Shown: piece after piece, positions 16,294-24,161 of the stretch
Layout of the letters: the number at the start of each line of letters is the position of its first letter
Position numbering within the stretch: the stretch's first letter is position 1
From: Verrucomicrobiia bacterium
GTDB lineage: Bacteria > Verrucomicrobiota > Verrucomicrobiia > Verrucomicrobiales > Akkermansiaceae
Length of the DNA: 64,000 nt
Assembly: GCA_947462875.1 (NCBI GenBank)
Contig: CANHQJ010000023.1
Location: forward strand, 1 to 64,000
Direction: 5' to 3'
The notes under the pieces: generated by a model
Databases searched by the model: none
What the model was told of the DNA's origin: nothing
What the model saw: the letters and a program-made list of their open reading frames with translations, nothing else
Translations under genes and position numbers: made by a program

Positions 16294-17286
16294 ATGAAAC
16301 ACAACCTATACTACATCGCCCTGCTCTCACTTTCGTTCCACAGCGCATGGTCACAAACCGCTCCCGCCCCCATCGACTATGAGGCACGAGTCCAGTCAGT
16401 CGCCACCCTCAAGGAGCACATCGCCGCACGCGAGGAGCGATTTCAAACGCTGAGAAAAGAGCTGTTGGCGAAGGACGAGCGTCTGGAAAAACAAGTCGAC
16501 TCCATCATCAAGCGCTTGGCCGAGCTCACCGACTCCAAGGACTCCCGCACGAAAGTCGCCAACATGAAGGACCATGTCATCGAAGGGCTGATCCGCAACA
16601 TCTGGATCTTCCGGCAGAAGCGCATGGCGGTCTTCGAGCGCATGCGCCACGAAAACATCGTGCCCAAGGAAGAACTGGAAAAGACACTCGCCGCCTTCGA
16701 TGCCCATATCAACAAACGTGTCAGTCAGGTGATGGAACTGGCGAAGTCCTACCCGGGCCACCAGGACCTGAACAAATACGAAACCTACGGTACCTCCTAC
16801 TACAACGGCTACTACAACGAAGACGTGCGCATCAGCGAGGACTGGAAACAAAACCGCCGCGACAACACCTCCGGTCGCCAGGCGCGCAAGGAAGTGCTCA
16901 CGGCATTGGAAAAGGCGATAGAGACCAATCAAAGCCGCCGAGCCACTATCCTCAACAATCTCGGCAGCAAGAAGATCACGGAGAAAGAGAAAACCCTCCA
17001 GCAGGAGGAACTCGGCCGCATCGATGCCGCCATCGACAATCTTCGCAACCAGCGCCGCGAGCTGGTCATGCCGGAGGGCGGTGCCAGCAAGGAAATCGGC
17101 AGCGATGAAGCGCACGATGTCGAACAAATGCTCGAAGACGCCCGCGGTGATCTTTCCCGCGATTTCTCCGACATCATGCGTCTCTACAACGACCTCGAAA
17201 CCGAACGCACGCGCCTGTATGGCTTGAAAAACAATCTGCAGGCCCGCGAAGAGTGGCTGAAAAACAATCCGCCACCGGCGAAGTAA
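16294..17286 (+). CDS. Secreted coiled-coil protein, unknown function
   Basis: A 330-aa protein with a cleavable signal (LYYIALLSLSFHSAWSQ) and long charged heptad-like helices (ERFQTLRKELLAKDERLEKQ, EEELGRIDAAIDNLRNQRRE). A Tyr-rich break (YGTSYYNGYYN) occurs near residue 165, and the tail is Asn/Pro-rich. I do not recognise a family. The ATG follows the A-rich context CTAACCACAATC and no GGAGG. It is probably periplasmic and may be structural. Confidence 0.6.
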   Translation: MKHNLYYIALLSLSFHSAWSQTAPAPIDYEARVQSVATLKEHIAAREERFQTLRKELLAKDERLEKQVDSIIKRLAELTDSKDSRTKVANMKDHVIEGLIRNIWIFRQKRMAVFERMRHENIVPKEELEKTLAAFDAHINKRVSQVMELAKSYPGHQDLNKYETYGTSYYNGYYNEDVRISEDWKQNRRDNTSGRQARKEVLTALEKAIETNQSRRATILNNLGSKKITEKEKTLQQEELGRIDAAIDNLRNQRRELVMPEGGASKEIGSDEAHDVEQMLEDARGDLSRDFSDIMRLYNDLETERTRLYGLKNNLQAREEWLKNNPPPAK

Positions 17287-17383
17287 ACGATCGTAACACA
17301 CAACAACGTTCATGAATGCGGGACGGGCTTTATGCCAGCGCTACAAGCCTGTTCCCCGCCCCTGCGACGGATACTGACACGCC

Positions 17384-18100
17384 ATGGGATTTTATGGAAC
17401 GGTTCTCGGAGCCATGATTGTCACCGCCCAGGTTAGCCTGGCGGAAATCAAGGCGGTTACCATCGGGTTGATCGGAGATTCCACGGTAGCGGAACAATCC
17501 GGGTGGGGGCCGGCCTTTGCCGGTCGTTTCAGCGAAAGGTGCAAGGTGATCAACCATGCGGTGAACGGCGCCACCCTCCTGTCACTGACCAAGCGGCTCG
17601 ATGAACTTCTTGCCTTCAAGCCGAACTACGTCCTGATTCAATTCGGGCATAACGATCAGAAGCGTTACGGAACCGACGTTTATCGTGATCACTTGAAATC
17701 CTATGTCGGGCGCATCCAGAAAGCAGGAGCGAAGCCGGTCATCGTCAGCCCGGTCACGCGCCGGACCTTTGATGCCAAAGGAAAGATCGAGAACAAAACG
17801 GTTCCGGTAGAAAAGTCGGATGCGCAAGCCACACTGACCGACTACGCGCGGGCCGCGCAAGCTGTCGCCGCTGAGAGCAAGGTAGCGTTCCTCGATTTGC
17901 ACAAACTGAGCATCGAGCACCACAATCGGATCGGCCGCGAGGCGAGCATGAGCTACAACTGGAAGGACGGCGATGTCACTCACTTCAACAGGAAAGGTGC
18001 CGAGGCGATCACGGATCTGATCCTGACTGAGCTCAAAACGATCATTCCGGAAATCGATGCCTGCCTGAAGAAAAACCATGCGCAGGAACCCCGAAAATGA
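17384..18100 (+). CDS. SGNH/GDSL hydrolase, acetylesterase-like
   Basis: A secreted SGNH-family esterase (238 aa) close to rhamnogalacturonan acetylesterases. After the signal peptide, block I is GLIGDSTVAEQ (Ser nucleophile), block II Gly lies around HAVNGATL, block III is QFGHNDQKRYG (Asn), and block V is DGDVTHFNRKG (Asp-His). It would remove acetyl groups from plant or algal polysaccharides. That role would fit the fucose/rhamnose microcompartment at the other end of the window, though the genes are not linked. The exact substrate is inferred. Confidence 0.83.
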   Translation: MGFYGTVLGAMIVTAQVSLAEIKAVTIGLIGDSTVAEQSGWGPAFAGRFSERCKVINHAVNGATLLSLTKRLDELLAFKPNYVLIQFGHNDQKRYGTDVYRDHLKSYVGRIQKAGAKPVIVSPVTRRTFDAKGKIENKTVPVEKSDAQATLTDYARAAQAVAAESKVAFLDLHKLSIEHHNRIGREASMSYNWKDGDVTHFNRKGAEAITDLILTELKTIIPEIDACLKKNHAQEPRK

Positions 18101-18136
18101 CGCATATCTTCAGGATGTGGCATACGGAGGCATAAC

Positions 18137-18163
18137 AAAAGCCCCGCGCTGGTGCGACGGGGC
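18137..18163 (-). terminator. Terminator of the prepilin gene cluster
   Basis: On the minus strand GCCCCG pairs with CGGGGC (18158-18163 with 18141-18146) and is followed by TTTT. It lies 67 bp beyond the last prepilin gene. Confidence 0.7.
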
Positions 18164-18229
18164 CTTGGGGCGGGGTGAGAAATGGCTGTCGATGCCGTCT
18201 ATCACCGGATGGAGCCGGTCAACTCCGGC

Positions 18230-19201
18230 TCACATGCCTGGAAGGTCGACGGACTTGGAAAACTCATACGAATGCTCCGCAAGGAACTTCGCTTTGGCTT
18301 CCGGAGTCGCGAAGGTGCGGGTCTTGAGCTGATTCAGGCCGAAGTCGGACAACACGGTGATGCTGATTTCCACGCCCGTGAGCTTGCCGGTTCTGATTTC
18401 GGCGTTCGTGGCCGTCATGCCACCTCCGCCCACAGCGGCATCGGTATCGAGGCGATCACCATAAACGCGGAAGTTATTGGCGGAACCATTTTGCCCCATG
18501 GTCACACGCACGGGACGCACGGTTGTGGTGGCACCAGCCACTGTGGTGATGTCCACGCGGAAGGTGATGGAATACTGATACACGTTTTCACAAACGAAGT
18601 CATACTTTGCATCGGTGTTCGCGCCGCCTGCCGTGATCCTGGTCTCGAAACGATTGTTACCCGCGGTGGCCGTGAATGCCGTTTTCAGATCGGGGCGACC
18701 CAGGAGGGTATCGAACGTGGGCTTGGGATCAACCAATTGGCGGTAGAACACAAAGGTCGAATTGGCATTGTCGAGGCCTTCCAACGGGTCCTGATAGGCC
18801 AATTTGTAGGAAACCGTGCAAACATCGCCCCCACGGTCCGCCGCAGTGCCCGCACCACCGCGGTAGCGATCCGTCGCTGCCGAAAAGAAGATCAATTCCG
18901 CGGCATTGGTGCTGCGATCCCGCGTGGTTCCCGGCAGGGTCTGCTCGGTGCGCGCATAAAGCCACTCGTTGATATTGCCGGAGCGGATCACGAGGCACTC
19001 GAAGTCCTTGGCCATCGCATCGAGCATGGCCTTGGCCTGGCGCGAGGCACGCACCTCCGCACGGCTGCGTTGCCATGCGCCCATCGCGACGTTGGTAATG
19101 CCCACCAACATCGCCATGATGATGATGGCGATTCCCATGGCCACCATCAGCTCAATGAGCGTGAAGCCTTTGTTTTTGCTGTGTTTGGAAAAAGATTTCA
19201 T
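18230..19201 (-). CDS. Prepilin-type protein, Verru_Chthon cassette C-like
   Basis: A 323-aa protein with a type IV pilin/pseudopilin N-terminus: basic leader KHSKNKG followed by FTLIELMVAMGIAIIIMAML, cleaved after Gly and methylated on Phe by a prepilin peptidase. The long C-terminal domain includes YQYSITFRVDITT and is otherwise unrecognised. It is the third of three consecutive prepilin genes on this strand. Size and order resemble protein C of the Verru_Chthon cassette, a family set known in Verrucomicrobia; that identity is from memory and not checked. Confidence 0.75.
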   Translation of the reverse strand: MKSFSKHSKNKGFTLIELMVAMGIAIIIMAMLVGITNVAMGAWQRSRAEVRASRQAKAMLDAMAKDFECLVIRSGNINEWLYARTEQTLPGTTRDRSTNAAELIFFSAATDRYRGGAGTAADRGGDVCTVSYKLAYQDPLEGLDNANSTFVFYRQLVDPKPTFDTLLGRPDLKTAFTATAGNNRFETRITAGGANTDAKYDFVCENVYQYSITFRVDITTVAGATTTVRPVRVTMGQNGSANNFRVYGDRLDTDAAVGGGGMTATNAEIRTGKLTGVEISITVLSDFGLNQLKTRTFATPEAKAKFLAEHSYEFSKSVDLPGM

Positions 19202-19221
19202 AGATTTTTATGAGAAGGAGG

Positions 19222-19956
19222 TTAGCGGCGCACGGCAACATTGCGGGTGAACATCGGCTTGGTGTAACGGGTCAGATCGAAGCGACCGCCTGTTCGGAGG
19301 AAATTCGGATCCGTGGTCTGAATCTCATAAAATTCCGCCGTGAACGGGATGACCGCTTCCGGAAACCCATCGGCTCCCGCGCCGGTCAAGGCAGGAGTGC
19401 CGGGAGGCTGAGGCGGCGCGATGATTTGACCAACCGTGCCCAAGCGCAAACCATTCGTTCCATCGAACACGAGCTGCGTCATTTTCACAAAAAACACACG
19501 CCCTTCGAGAGCTTTGAGATCCTGCTCAAACAGCGTGTCATTGCGCCGGCGAAACATCGGCTGCACTACGAAGTCCTTTCCGGCCTGTCCGGTTCTCTGC
19601 AGATAAGGCTCCATGGTGCCATCGCGGCGCAGCGAATTGGGATTGCCGCGGTACTGATAGGCGAAGACCACCGTGTTGGCTTGGTGGGAATTGAGTATCC
19701 AGTCGTAGGCTTTGTGAAACGCGGTCACAGCCTCAGATCCCGTGCCAGATGCGGCGGGACGGTTTGTCGCCAATTCTTTTTCCAGAGCGCTGGTCAGACG
19801 ATCTGCCTCTTGCACATTGATCGAACGACGGATGCCGCGGGTCGCCGGTCCGAACACCGCCATGAATGCGGTCAGCATCACGGCAAGCACACCGATGGCG
19901 ATTACTGTCTCCATCAAGGTGAAACCAGCGAATTTTTTGGGTAGGTATTTTTTCAT
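19222..19956 (-). CDS. Prepilin-type protein, Verru_Chthon cassette B-like
   Basis: A 244-aa pseudopilin-like protein: leader MKKYLPKKFAG, then FTLMETVIAIGVLAVMLTAF with the conserved Glu at +5, then an unknown periplasmic domain (RRSINVQEADRLTSALEKEL). It lies 18 bp downstream of the first prepilin gene and 20 bp upstream of the third, clearly one operon. The B-like label rests on operon position and size. Confidence 0.72.
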   Translation of the reverse strand: MKKYLPKKFAGFTLMETVIAIGVLAVMLTAFMAVFGPATRGIRRSINVQEADRLTSALEKELATNRPAASGTGSEAVTAFHKAYDWILNSHQANTVVFAYQYRGNPNSLRRDGTMEPYLQRTGQAGKDFVVQPMFRRRNDTLFEQDLKALEGRVFFVKMTQLVFDGTNGLRLGTVGQIIAPPQPPGTPALTGAGADGFPEAVIPFTAEFYEIQTTDPNFLRTGGRFDLTRYTKPMFTRNVAVRR

Positions 19957-19974
19957 ACAGACAGGGAAAACAGG

Positions 19975-20661
19975 TTAGAAGTTTTTGAGAGCGGACAGAT
20001 CTCCAATTTGTGCGGGATTGCGGAAAGCGGACGTTTCTCCATTTCCCCAAATCGCAAAGCCGGCAAAATCGCGTTTGGCGGCTCCATTGATGATCGGTTG
20101 CGAGCCCTTGGGACGCGCACCCGAGCCGATGACAAATGTGGTCCCGGGAGTGGTGCAGAGGCCCTGGCTGTTGAACTCATAGACCAAGTATTGACCGCTG
20201 TCGGAAGCTTTGCTGAAAGTCTGGATCTGTGGCTGCATCGCGACTCCGCTGTTGCCATCGCGCTTGCTGAGGGTCTGACTGTAAAACGTGCCTTCGGGCA
20301 GGGTGTATCCGCGGCTCACCAGACTCCAGGTGGTTCTGGGCAGTCCGGTGACAGGATCGATGTCTTGAGCGGCGATGACAATACGGCGCAGGTAGTTGCT
20401 CTGATCATTCGTGTCACGCGCATCGATCAAGACCCGCGCCGCGGCACCACGACCAATCGCAGTGGCGCGCGCTTCCGCGAAGACAGCTTCCGTGTTGGCA
20501 AGCGCAGTCGCGGTTCCCTTGCCTCCGGTCAGGTTGCGGATGCCCATGGCTCCCATGGTCATCAAAATGGTCATGATCACGATCACCACCAATAATTCGA
20601 CCAAACTGAAGCCGCGTGGATGATGACAGCGACCGGTTGAAATGTGAGTAGGTTTTTTCAT
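19975..20661 (-). CDS. Prepilin-type protein, Verru_Chthon cassette D-like
   Basis: A 228-aa protein starting MKKPTHISTG with a basic leader HHPRG and the helix FSLVELLVVIVIMTILMTMG, a type IV prepilin/GspH-like start. The rest includes ANTEAVFAEARATAIGRGAA, as in GspH-type minor pseudopilins. I chose ATG 20661; the frame from 20736 adds 25 residues before the leader. It is first in the operon. The secretion or assembly ATPase that would use these pilins is not in the window. Confidence 0.75.
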   Translation of the reverse strand: MKKPTHISTGRCHHPRGFSLVELLVVIVIMTILMTMGAMGIRNLTGGKGTATALANTEAVFAEARATAIGRGAAARVLIDARDTNDQSNYLRRIVIAAQDIDPVTGLPRTTWSLVSRGYTLPEGTFYSQTLSKRDGNSGVAMQPQIQTFSKASDSGQYLVYEFNSQGLCTTPGTTFVIGSGARPKGSQPIINGAAKRDFAGFAIWGNGETSAFRNPAQIGDLSALKNF

Positions 20662-20755
20662 AAATGAGTGGGCTGACAAGGACAAAGTAGCAAATTCTGG
20701 AGTGAGCGCAACAAAAAAAATGTGATTACATCGCAATTACTTAAAGTAGAAAGAT

Positions 20756-21763
20756 TCAACGTCTGTAGCGGCCTTTTCGGGAGCCGGTCATCCAGCTCCA
20801 GGCAGAACGGACCGTCTCCAAAATATCGGTTCGTACGGCTCTCCACTGGAGCGTTTCCCAGGCGAGTGAGGGATCCGCCACCAGTTGTGCGGGATCACCT
20901 GCACGGCGCGGTCCGTAAACCACGGGAACTGTCAAGCCTGTGACTTTCTCCACCGCAGCGATGATTTCTTTGACAGAAACCCCCACACCAGTGCCGAGAT
21001 TGACGCGCAATGAGGCACCGCCTGCTTCGAGGTGGTCCAGCGCCTTGGCATGTGCCTCCGCCAGGTCCTCCACGTGGATGTAATCGCGGATGCAGGTGCC
21101 ATCCGGCGTGGGATAATCCGTTCCGAAAACCTCCAGCGCCCCCGCCTCGCCCGTCAGCGCCATCAAAACGCGCGGAATCAGGTGTGTTTCGGGATTGTGG
21201 TCTTCGCCGATCACTCCATCCGCGGAGCAACCGCTGGCATTGAAATAGCGCAGGCAGGTGGAGCGCAGCCCCCACGCCGTATCGCAATCCGCCAGGATCC
21301 ACTCGAGCATGAGTTTGCTGCGGCCGTAGGGATTGATCGGCTGTTGCATGGTCTGCTCCGTGATGGGTATCACCGCTGGCACCCCGTACGTGGCGCAGGT
21401 GGAGGAAAACACGAATTGCTTGCAGCCGAATTCCTGCATGACCTCTAACAACGCCAGCGGCGCGGCGGTATTGTTGCGATAGTATTTCAGCGGATTGGTG
21501 ACAGACTCCCCCACATACGCAAACGCGGCAAAATGCACCACCGCGGAAAATCCATGTTCGCGAAACAAGGAACGAAGCAGCGCATGATCGCCAATGTCTC
21601 CCGGCACCAGGGTCACAGAGGGATCCACGATCGCCTCTTCATGACCGTACACCATGTTGTCGAGCACCACGATTTTCCGCCCCATCGATGCCAACAAACG
21701 CACCGTATGCGAGCCGATATAACCGGCTCCGCCTGTGACCAAAATCGTGTTTGCTGTTGTCAT
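20756..21763 (-). CDS. galE: UDP-glucose 4-epimerase
   Basis: Extended short-chain dehydrogenase that interconverts UDP-glucose and UDP-galactose (335 aa). The NAD-binding motif is GGAGYIGSHTV at the start, catalytic Ser lies in FSSTCATYG, and Tyr-Lys in YGRSKLMLE. NPLKYYRNN, CLRYFNASG and LGTGVGVSV are typical of GalE. I chose ATG 21763 next to the beta strand TTANTILVTGG; the longer frame from 21907 adds unrelated residues. Role in the Leloir pathway and surface polysaccharide synthesis. Confidence 0.93.
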   Translation of the reverse strand: MTTANTILVTGGAGYIGSHTVRLLASMGRKIVVLDNMVYGHEEAIVDPSVTLVPGDIGDHALLRSLFREHGFSAVVHFAAFAYVGESVTNPLKYYRNNTAAPLALLEVMQEFGCKQFVFSSTCATYGVPAVIPITEQTMQQPINPYGRSKLMLEWILADCDTAWGLRSTCLRYFNASGCSADGVIGEDHNPETHLIPRVLMALTGEAGALEVFGTDYPTPDGTCIRDYIHVEDLAEAHAKALDHLEAGGASLRVNLGTGVGVSVKEIIAAVEKVTGLTVPVVYGPRRAGDPAQLVADPSLAWETLQWRAVRTDILETVRSAWSWMTGSRKGRYRR

Positions 21764-21855
21764 GTGCGCGTGCTGGCCATGCAAGCGAAAGCAGAGGATT
21801 CTGTCAATGATGCAAGCGCAGATCTTTGCAGGAAAATCAGCATCGTCCGGAAATG

Positions 21856-21886
21856 AAAAACGCGGCAGGAATGACTCCCTGCCGCG
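21856..21886 (-). terminator. Rho-independent terminator of trxA
   Basis: CGCGGCAGG and CCTGCCGCG (21861-21869, 21878-21886) form a perfect 9-bp stem with an 8-nt loop, followed on the minus strand by TTTTT. Confidence 0.85.
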
Positions 21887-21911
21887 TTCCGAAATTTCAC
21901 TGGTCAACGAC

Positions 21912-22232
21912 TCACGCCAAGGCGAGCAATTTCGCTTTCAACTGGTCCTTGGTAACGTTGGCACCGACGATCTGGTCCTTCACTTCGCCATTTTGGAAAA
22001 ATAGCAAAAACGGGATCGAGCGCACACCATATTTCACGGCCAATTCACGGGCGTTATCCACATTGACCTTGCCCACTTTCGCCTGGCCCGCGACATCGTC
22101 GGCGAGTTGATCGATGATGGGACCGATCGCCTTGCAGGGACCGCACCATTCGGCCCAGAAATCAACGAGAACAGGAACGGAGGAGTCGATGACTTCCGCT
22201 TGGAAATTGGATTCAGTAAGTAAGAGTGCCAT
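21912..22232 (-). CDS. trxA: Thioredoxin
   Basis: A 106-aa thioredoxin, the disulfide reductant of the cytoplasm. Active site FWAEWCGPCKAIGP, buried charged residues in VGKVNVDNA, and the cis-Pro in VRSIPFLLFF are all present. I chose ATG 22232 (MALLLTESNF), which gives normal length; an ATG at 22247 would add five residues. The gene has its own strong terminator. Confidence 0.93.
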   Translation of the reverse strand: MALLLTESNFQAEVIDSSVPVLVDFWAEWCGPCKAIGPIIDQLADDVAGQAKVGKVNVDNARELAVKYGVRSIPFLLFFQNGEVKDQIVGANVTKDQLKAKLLALA

Positions 22233-22311
22233 GCGCGGAACATGCACGCGGAACCGGCATCCGTCAAGAGTCCCGATAGAAAAAATGAACTCCGTGGGCG
22301 GAAACCATCGC

Positions 22312-23097
22312 TTAGAAAAACCAAGTCAGGCCGGTCTTCCACTTGCAGTCGAACGATTCGGAGGAGAGCGGAGCTTCGCCACCAAGGGACCAGGCATACT
22401 GACGATCTTTGCCGAAAATGCGGGTAGCGCTGTATTCCAAGCGCTGCCTGTCGCTCTCCTGCAGGAGATTCCAGCGATGGTTGAAACTGACAAATGCGGA
22501 CCAATCGTGATTGATGCGAAAGATCAGCGGAAGCTTGACTTCCCAGGCACTGACATCGTGCGATCCTTCTTCCCGCGGCGTGAAATTGTATTCCATATTG
22601 ATGCCAAGCGTGAGCGATTCATGAGCATCCCACCGTAATCCCGCGATCGGCCGCAAGACAAGGGCGCTATCACCCAAAAGAGGAGCAGAGGCGGTATCGA
22701 GGACCGCATTCAAGGCAAGCCCGTACCGGATCTGGGGGGAAAAGCGTCCCATCAGCCCAGCCCGCAACTCGAGGTCACCGAAGCCCTCCGCATCTTCCTC
22801 AGCCGCATCCGCCCATTTAAGAGGCAGCAAGGCCTGAAAACCGAAGGCCAGATCCTCGCGCACGGGAATGCCCCAGCGCAGGGAGTTTTCGATGACGAAA
22901 AAATCCGAACCGTTGTCAAAACGCTCCCCACTGAACTCGGATAAAAACCGGCTGGACAACAAGGTGGAGTCATAGCGCTCCAGCCAGGCGCGATCGGGCT
23001 GGAACAACCGACCATCGGGAACCGCTGCTTGCAAGAGACAGCCTGTGCCGCAAACTGCGGCGATCAGAGAGGCGATGCGCGAAGTGGACGATTTCAT
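22312..23097 (-). CDS. Putative outer-membrane beta-barrel protein
   Basis: A 261-aa protein with a signal peptide (SRIASLIAAVCGTGCLLQAA) and alternating beta-strand character (LTLGINMEYNFTPREE, WSAFVSFNHRWNLL), ending in an aromatic residue (GLTWFF) as outer-membrane barrel proteins often do. It resembles the transporter-type barrels annotated in Verrucomicrobia as hypothetical. I chose ATG 23097, since the longer frame to 23250 would cross a terminator. No partner gene gives a function. Confidence 0.6.
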   Translation of the reverse strand: MKSSTSRIASLIAAVCGTGCLLQAAVPDGRLFQPDRAWLERYDSTLLSSRFLSEFSGERFDNGSDFFVIENSLRWGIPVREDLAFGFQALLPLKWADAAEEDAEGFGDLELRAGLMGRFSPQIRYGLALNAVLDTASAPLLGDSALVLRPIAGLRWDAHESLTLGINMEYNFTPREEGSHDVSAWEVKLPLIFRINHDWSAFVSFNHRWNLLQESDRQRLEYSATRIFGKDRQYAWSLGGEAPLSSESFDCKWKTGLTWFF

Positions 23098-23143
23098 AAC
23101 AATTGACAGGCTTCTGGTTGGCCGTGACACCCTGTGATAACAG

Positions 23144-23175
23144 AAAAAAAGCGATGTTGGCACACCGCTTTTTTT
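23144..23175. terminator. Bidirectional-looking terminator
   Basis: AAAAAAAGCG (23144-23153) pairs with CGCTTTTTTT (23166-23175), a perfect 10-bp stem. On the minus strand it ends the transcript carrying the 27-residue ORF, and it separates that transcript from the barrel gene. Confidence 0.75.
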
Positions 23176-23250
23176 GATTAAAATCGAAGTTGGCCCACTG
23201 TCGCCATGCCTTGGAAAATCAAGGCGACAACGAGGTCCGATGAGGGTCAC

Positions 23251-23334
23251 TCAGACGATCGGAGCCATCCAAGTGAGGATGGCAATCGCGAGTGCGCCTG
23301 CGCCGAGAAGGATATTGATGATGGGAAGTGCCAT
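23251..23334 (-). CDS. 27-residue single-pass membrane peptide
   Basis: A short frame reading MALPIINILLGAGALAIAIL and then TWMAPIV, ATG at 23334 and TGA at 23253-23251. It is almost wholly hydrophobic with a Gly/Ala-rich centre, fit for one membrane helix. It follows the Pro/Ala-rich membrane protein gene by 43 bp and is followed by a strong terminator, and its start context TTACCATT-ATG matches that of two BMC shell genes. This supports a real small gene. No family is recognised. Confidence 0.55.
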   Translation of the reverse strand: MALPIINILLGAGALAIAILTWMAPIV

Positions 23335-23377
23335 AATGGTAAGAAGTAAGGAGTGGTTTGGTTCGTTGGGCAAGTGA

Positions 23378-24076
23378 TCAGAACAACTGGTTCCAGCCTT
23401 CCCAGAGCGAGATGGTCATGCACTGGAAGGCCAGCACGGCGCAAGCGGCGAGGAAACCGAAGATCGAAAGCACGGTTGTCATGGTGTCCGATCCGGCATC
23501 CTCTTCGTCTTCGGCTTGGAAGGTGGCCATTTGTGTGGCGGAGACAGAACCCGTGATCATCGGTTGCGTCGGCGGAGCCAACTGCACGGTGGCCTTCGGC
23601 AGAGCCACGGTGTTACCGGGAAGCGGAGGCGTCATCGGCTTGGTGGCAGGGCCAGCCAGACCGGGCATGGGACCAGCGGTCTTCAGTGGCACGGTAGGAG
23701 CACCTGTGGAGGAGCCGGTGTTGAGTTTGATCGTAGGAGCCGGCGCAGGACGAGCCATGGGGCCGGCGGTTTTGAGAGGAATGGTAGGTGCCGGAGCGGG
23801 TGCGCTGCTGGTAGCACTGGGAACGCTAGGCGCGGGCACAGTTGCCATAGGAGCAGTCGCCACTGGGGGACGCACCATCGGCGCGGTGGGTGACGGTGGC
23901 TTGGGAGCGACGGGAGGAGCTGGCGGCGCGGTGGGCGCGGTGGGCGGAGCCACGGGTGTCACGGCAGCGGAAGGTGCCGCAGGTGCGTCACTGGCTTTCA
24001 ATGTCACGCGCACGGTTTCCTTTTTCAAAGGAATGCTGGAAGTCTGCTTGGATGGTGTGTTTTGGTCGTCACTCAT
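23378..24076 (-). CDS. Pro/Ala-rich protein with C-terminal membrane anchor
   Basis: A 232-aa protein whose residues 25-165 are a low-complexity Pro/Ala/Thr stretch with repeated units such as TIPLKTAGPM, TIKLNTGSS and TVPLKTAGPM. An acidic patch (EDEEDAG) comes before a C-terminal hydrophobic helix (MTTVLSIFGFLAACAVLAF) and a short aromatic tail. This is the layout of a tail-anchored, disordered cytoplasmic protein. I know no function. It shares a transcript with the 27-residue membrane peptide. Confidence 0.65.
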   Translation of the reverse strand: MSDDQNTPSKQTSSIPLKKETVRVTLKASDAPAAPSAAVTPVAPPTAPTAPPAPPVAPKPPSPTAPMVRPPVATAPMATVPAPSVPSATSSAPAPAPTIPLKTAGPMARPAPAPTIKLNTGSSTGAPTVPLKTAGPMPGLAGPATKPMTPPLPGNTVALPKATVQLAPPTQPMITGSVSATQMATFQAEDEEDAGSDTMTTVLSIFGFLAACAVLAFQCMTISLWEGWNQLF

Positions 24077-24161
24077 GGGTCTTATGGTGTGTGAGATTGA
24101 AGAAACGCAAAAACGCCCCTGATGTCAAACCAGGAAATTCATCTTTGCGAAATTTTTCGCA

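Noticed and set aside
18182-19213. Plus-strand 343-aa frame opposite the prepilin gene
   Set aside because: Shadow of the prepilin gene, and it would run through a terminator hairpin.
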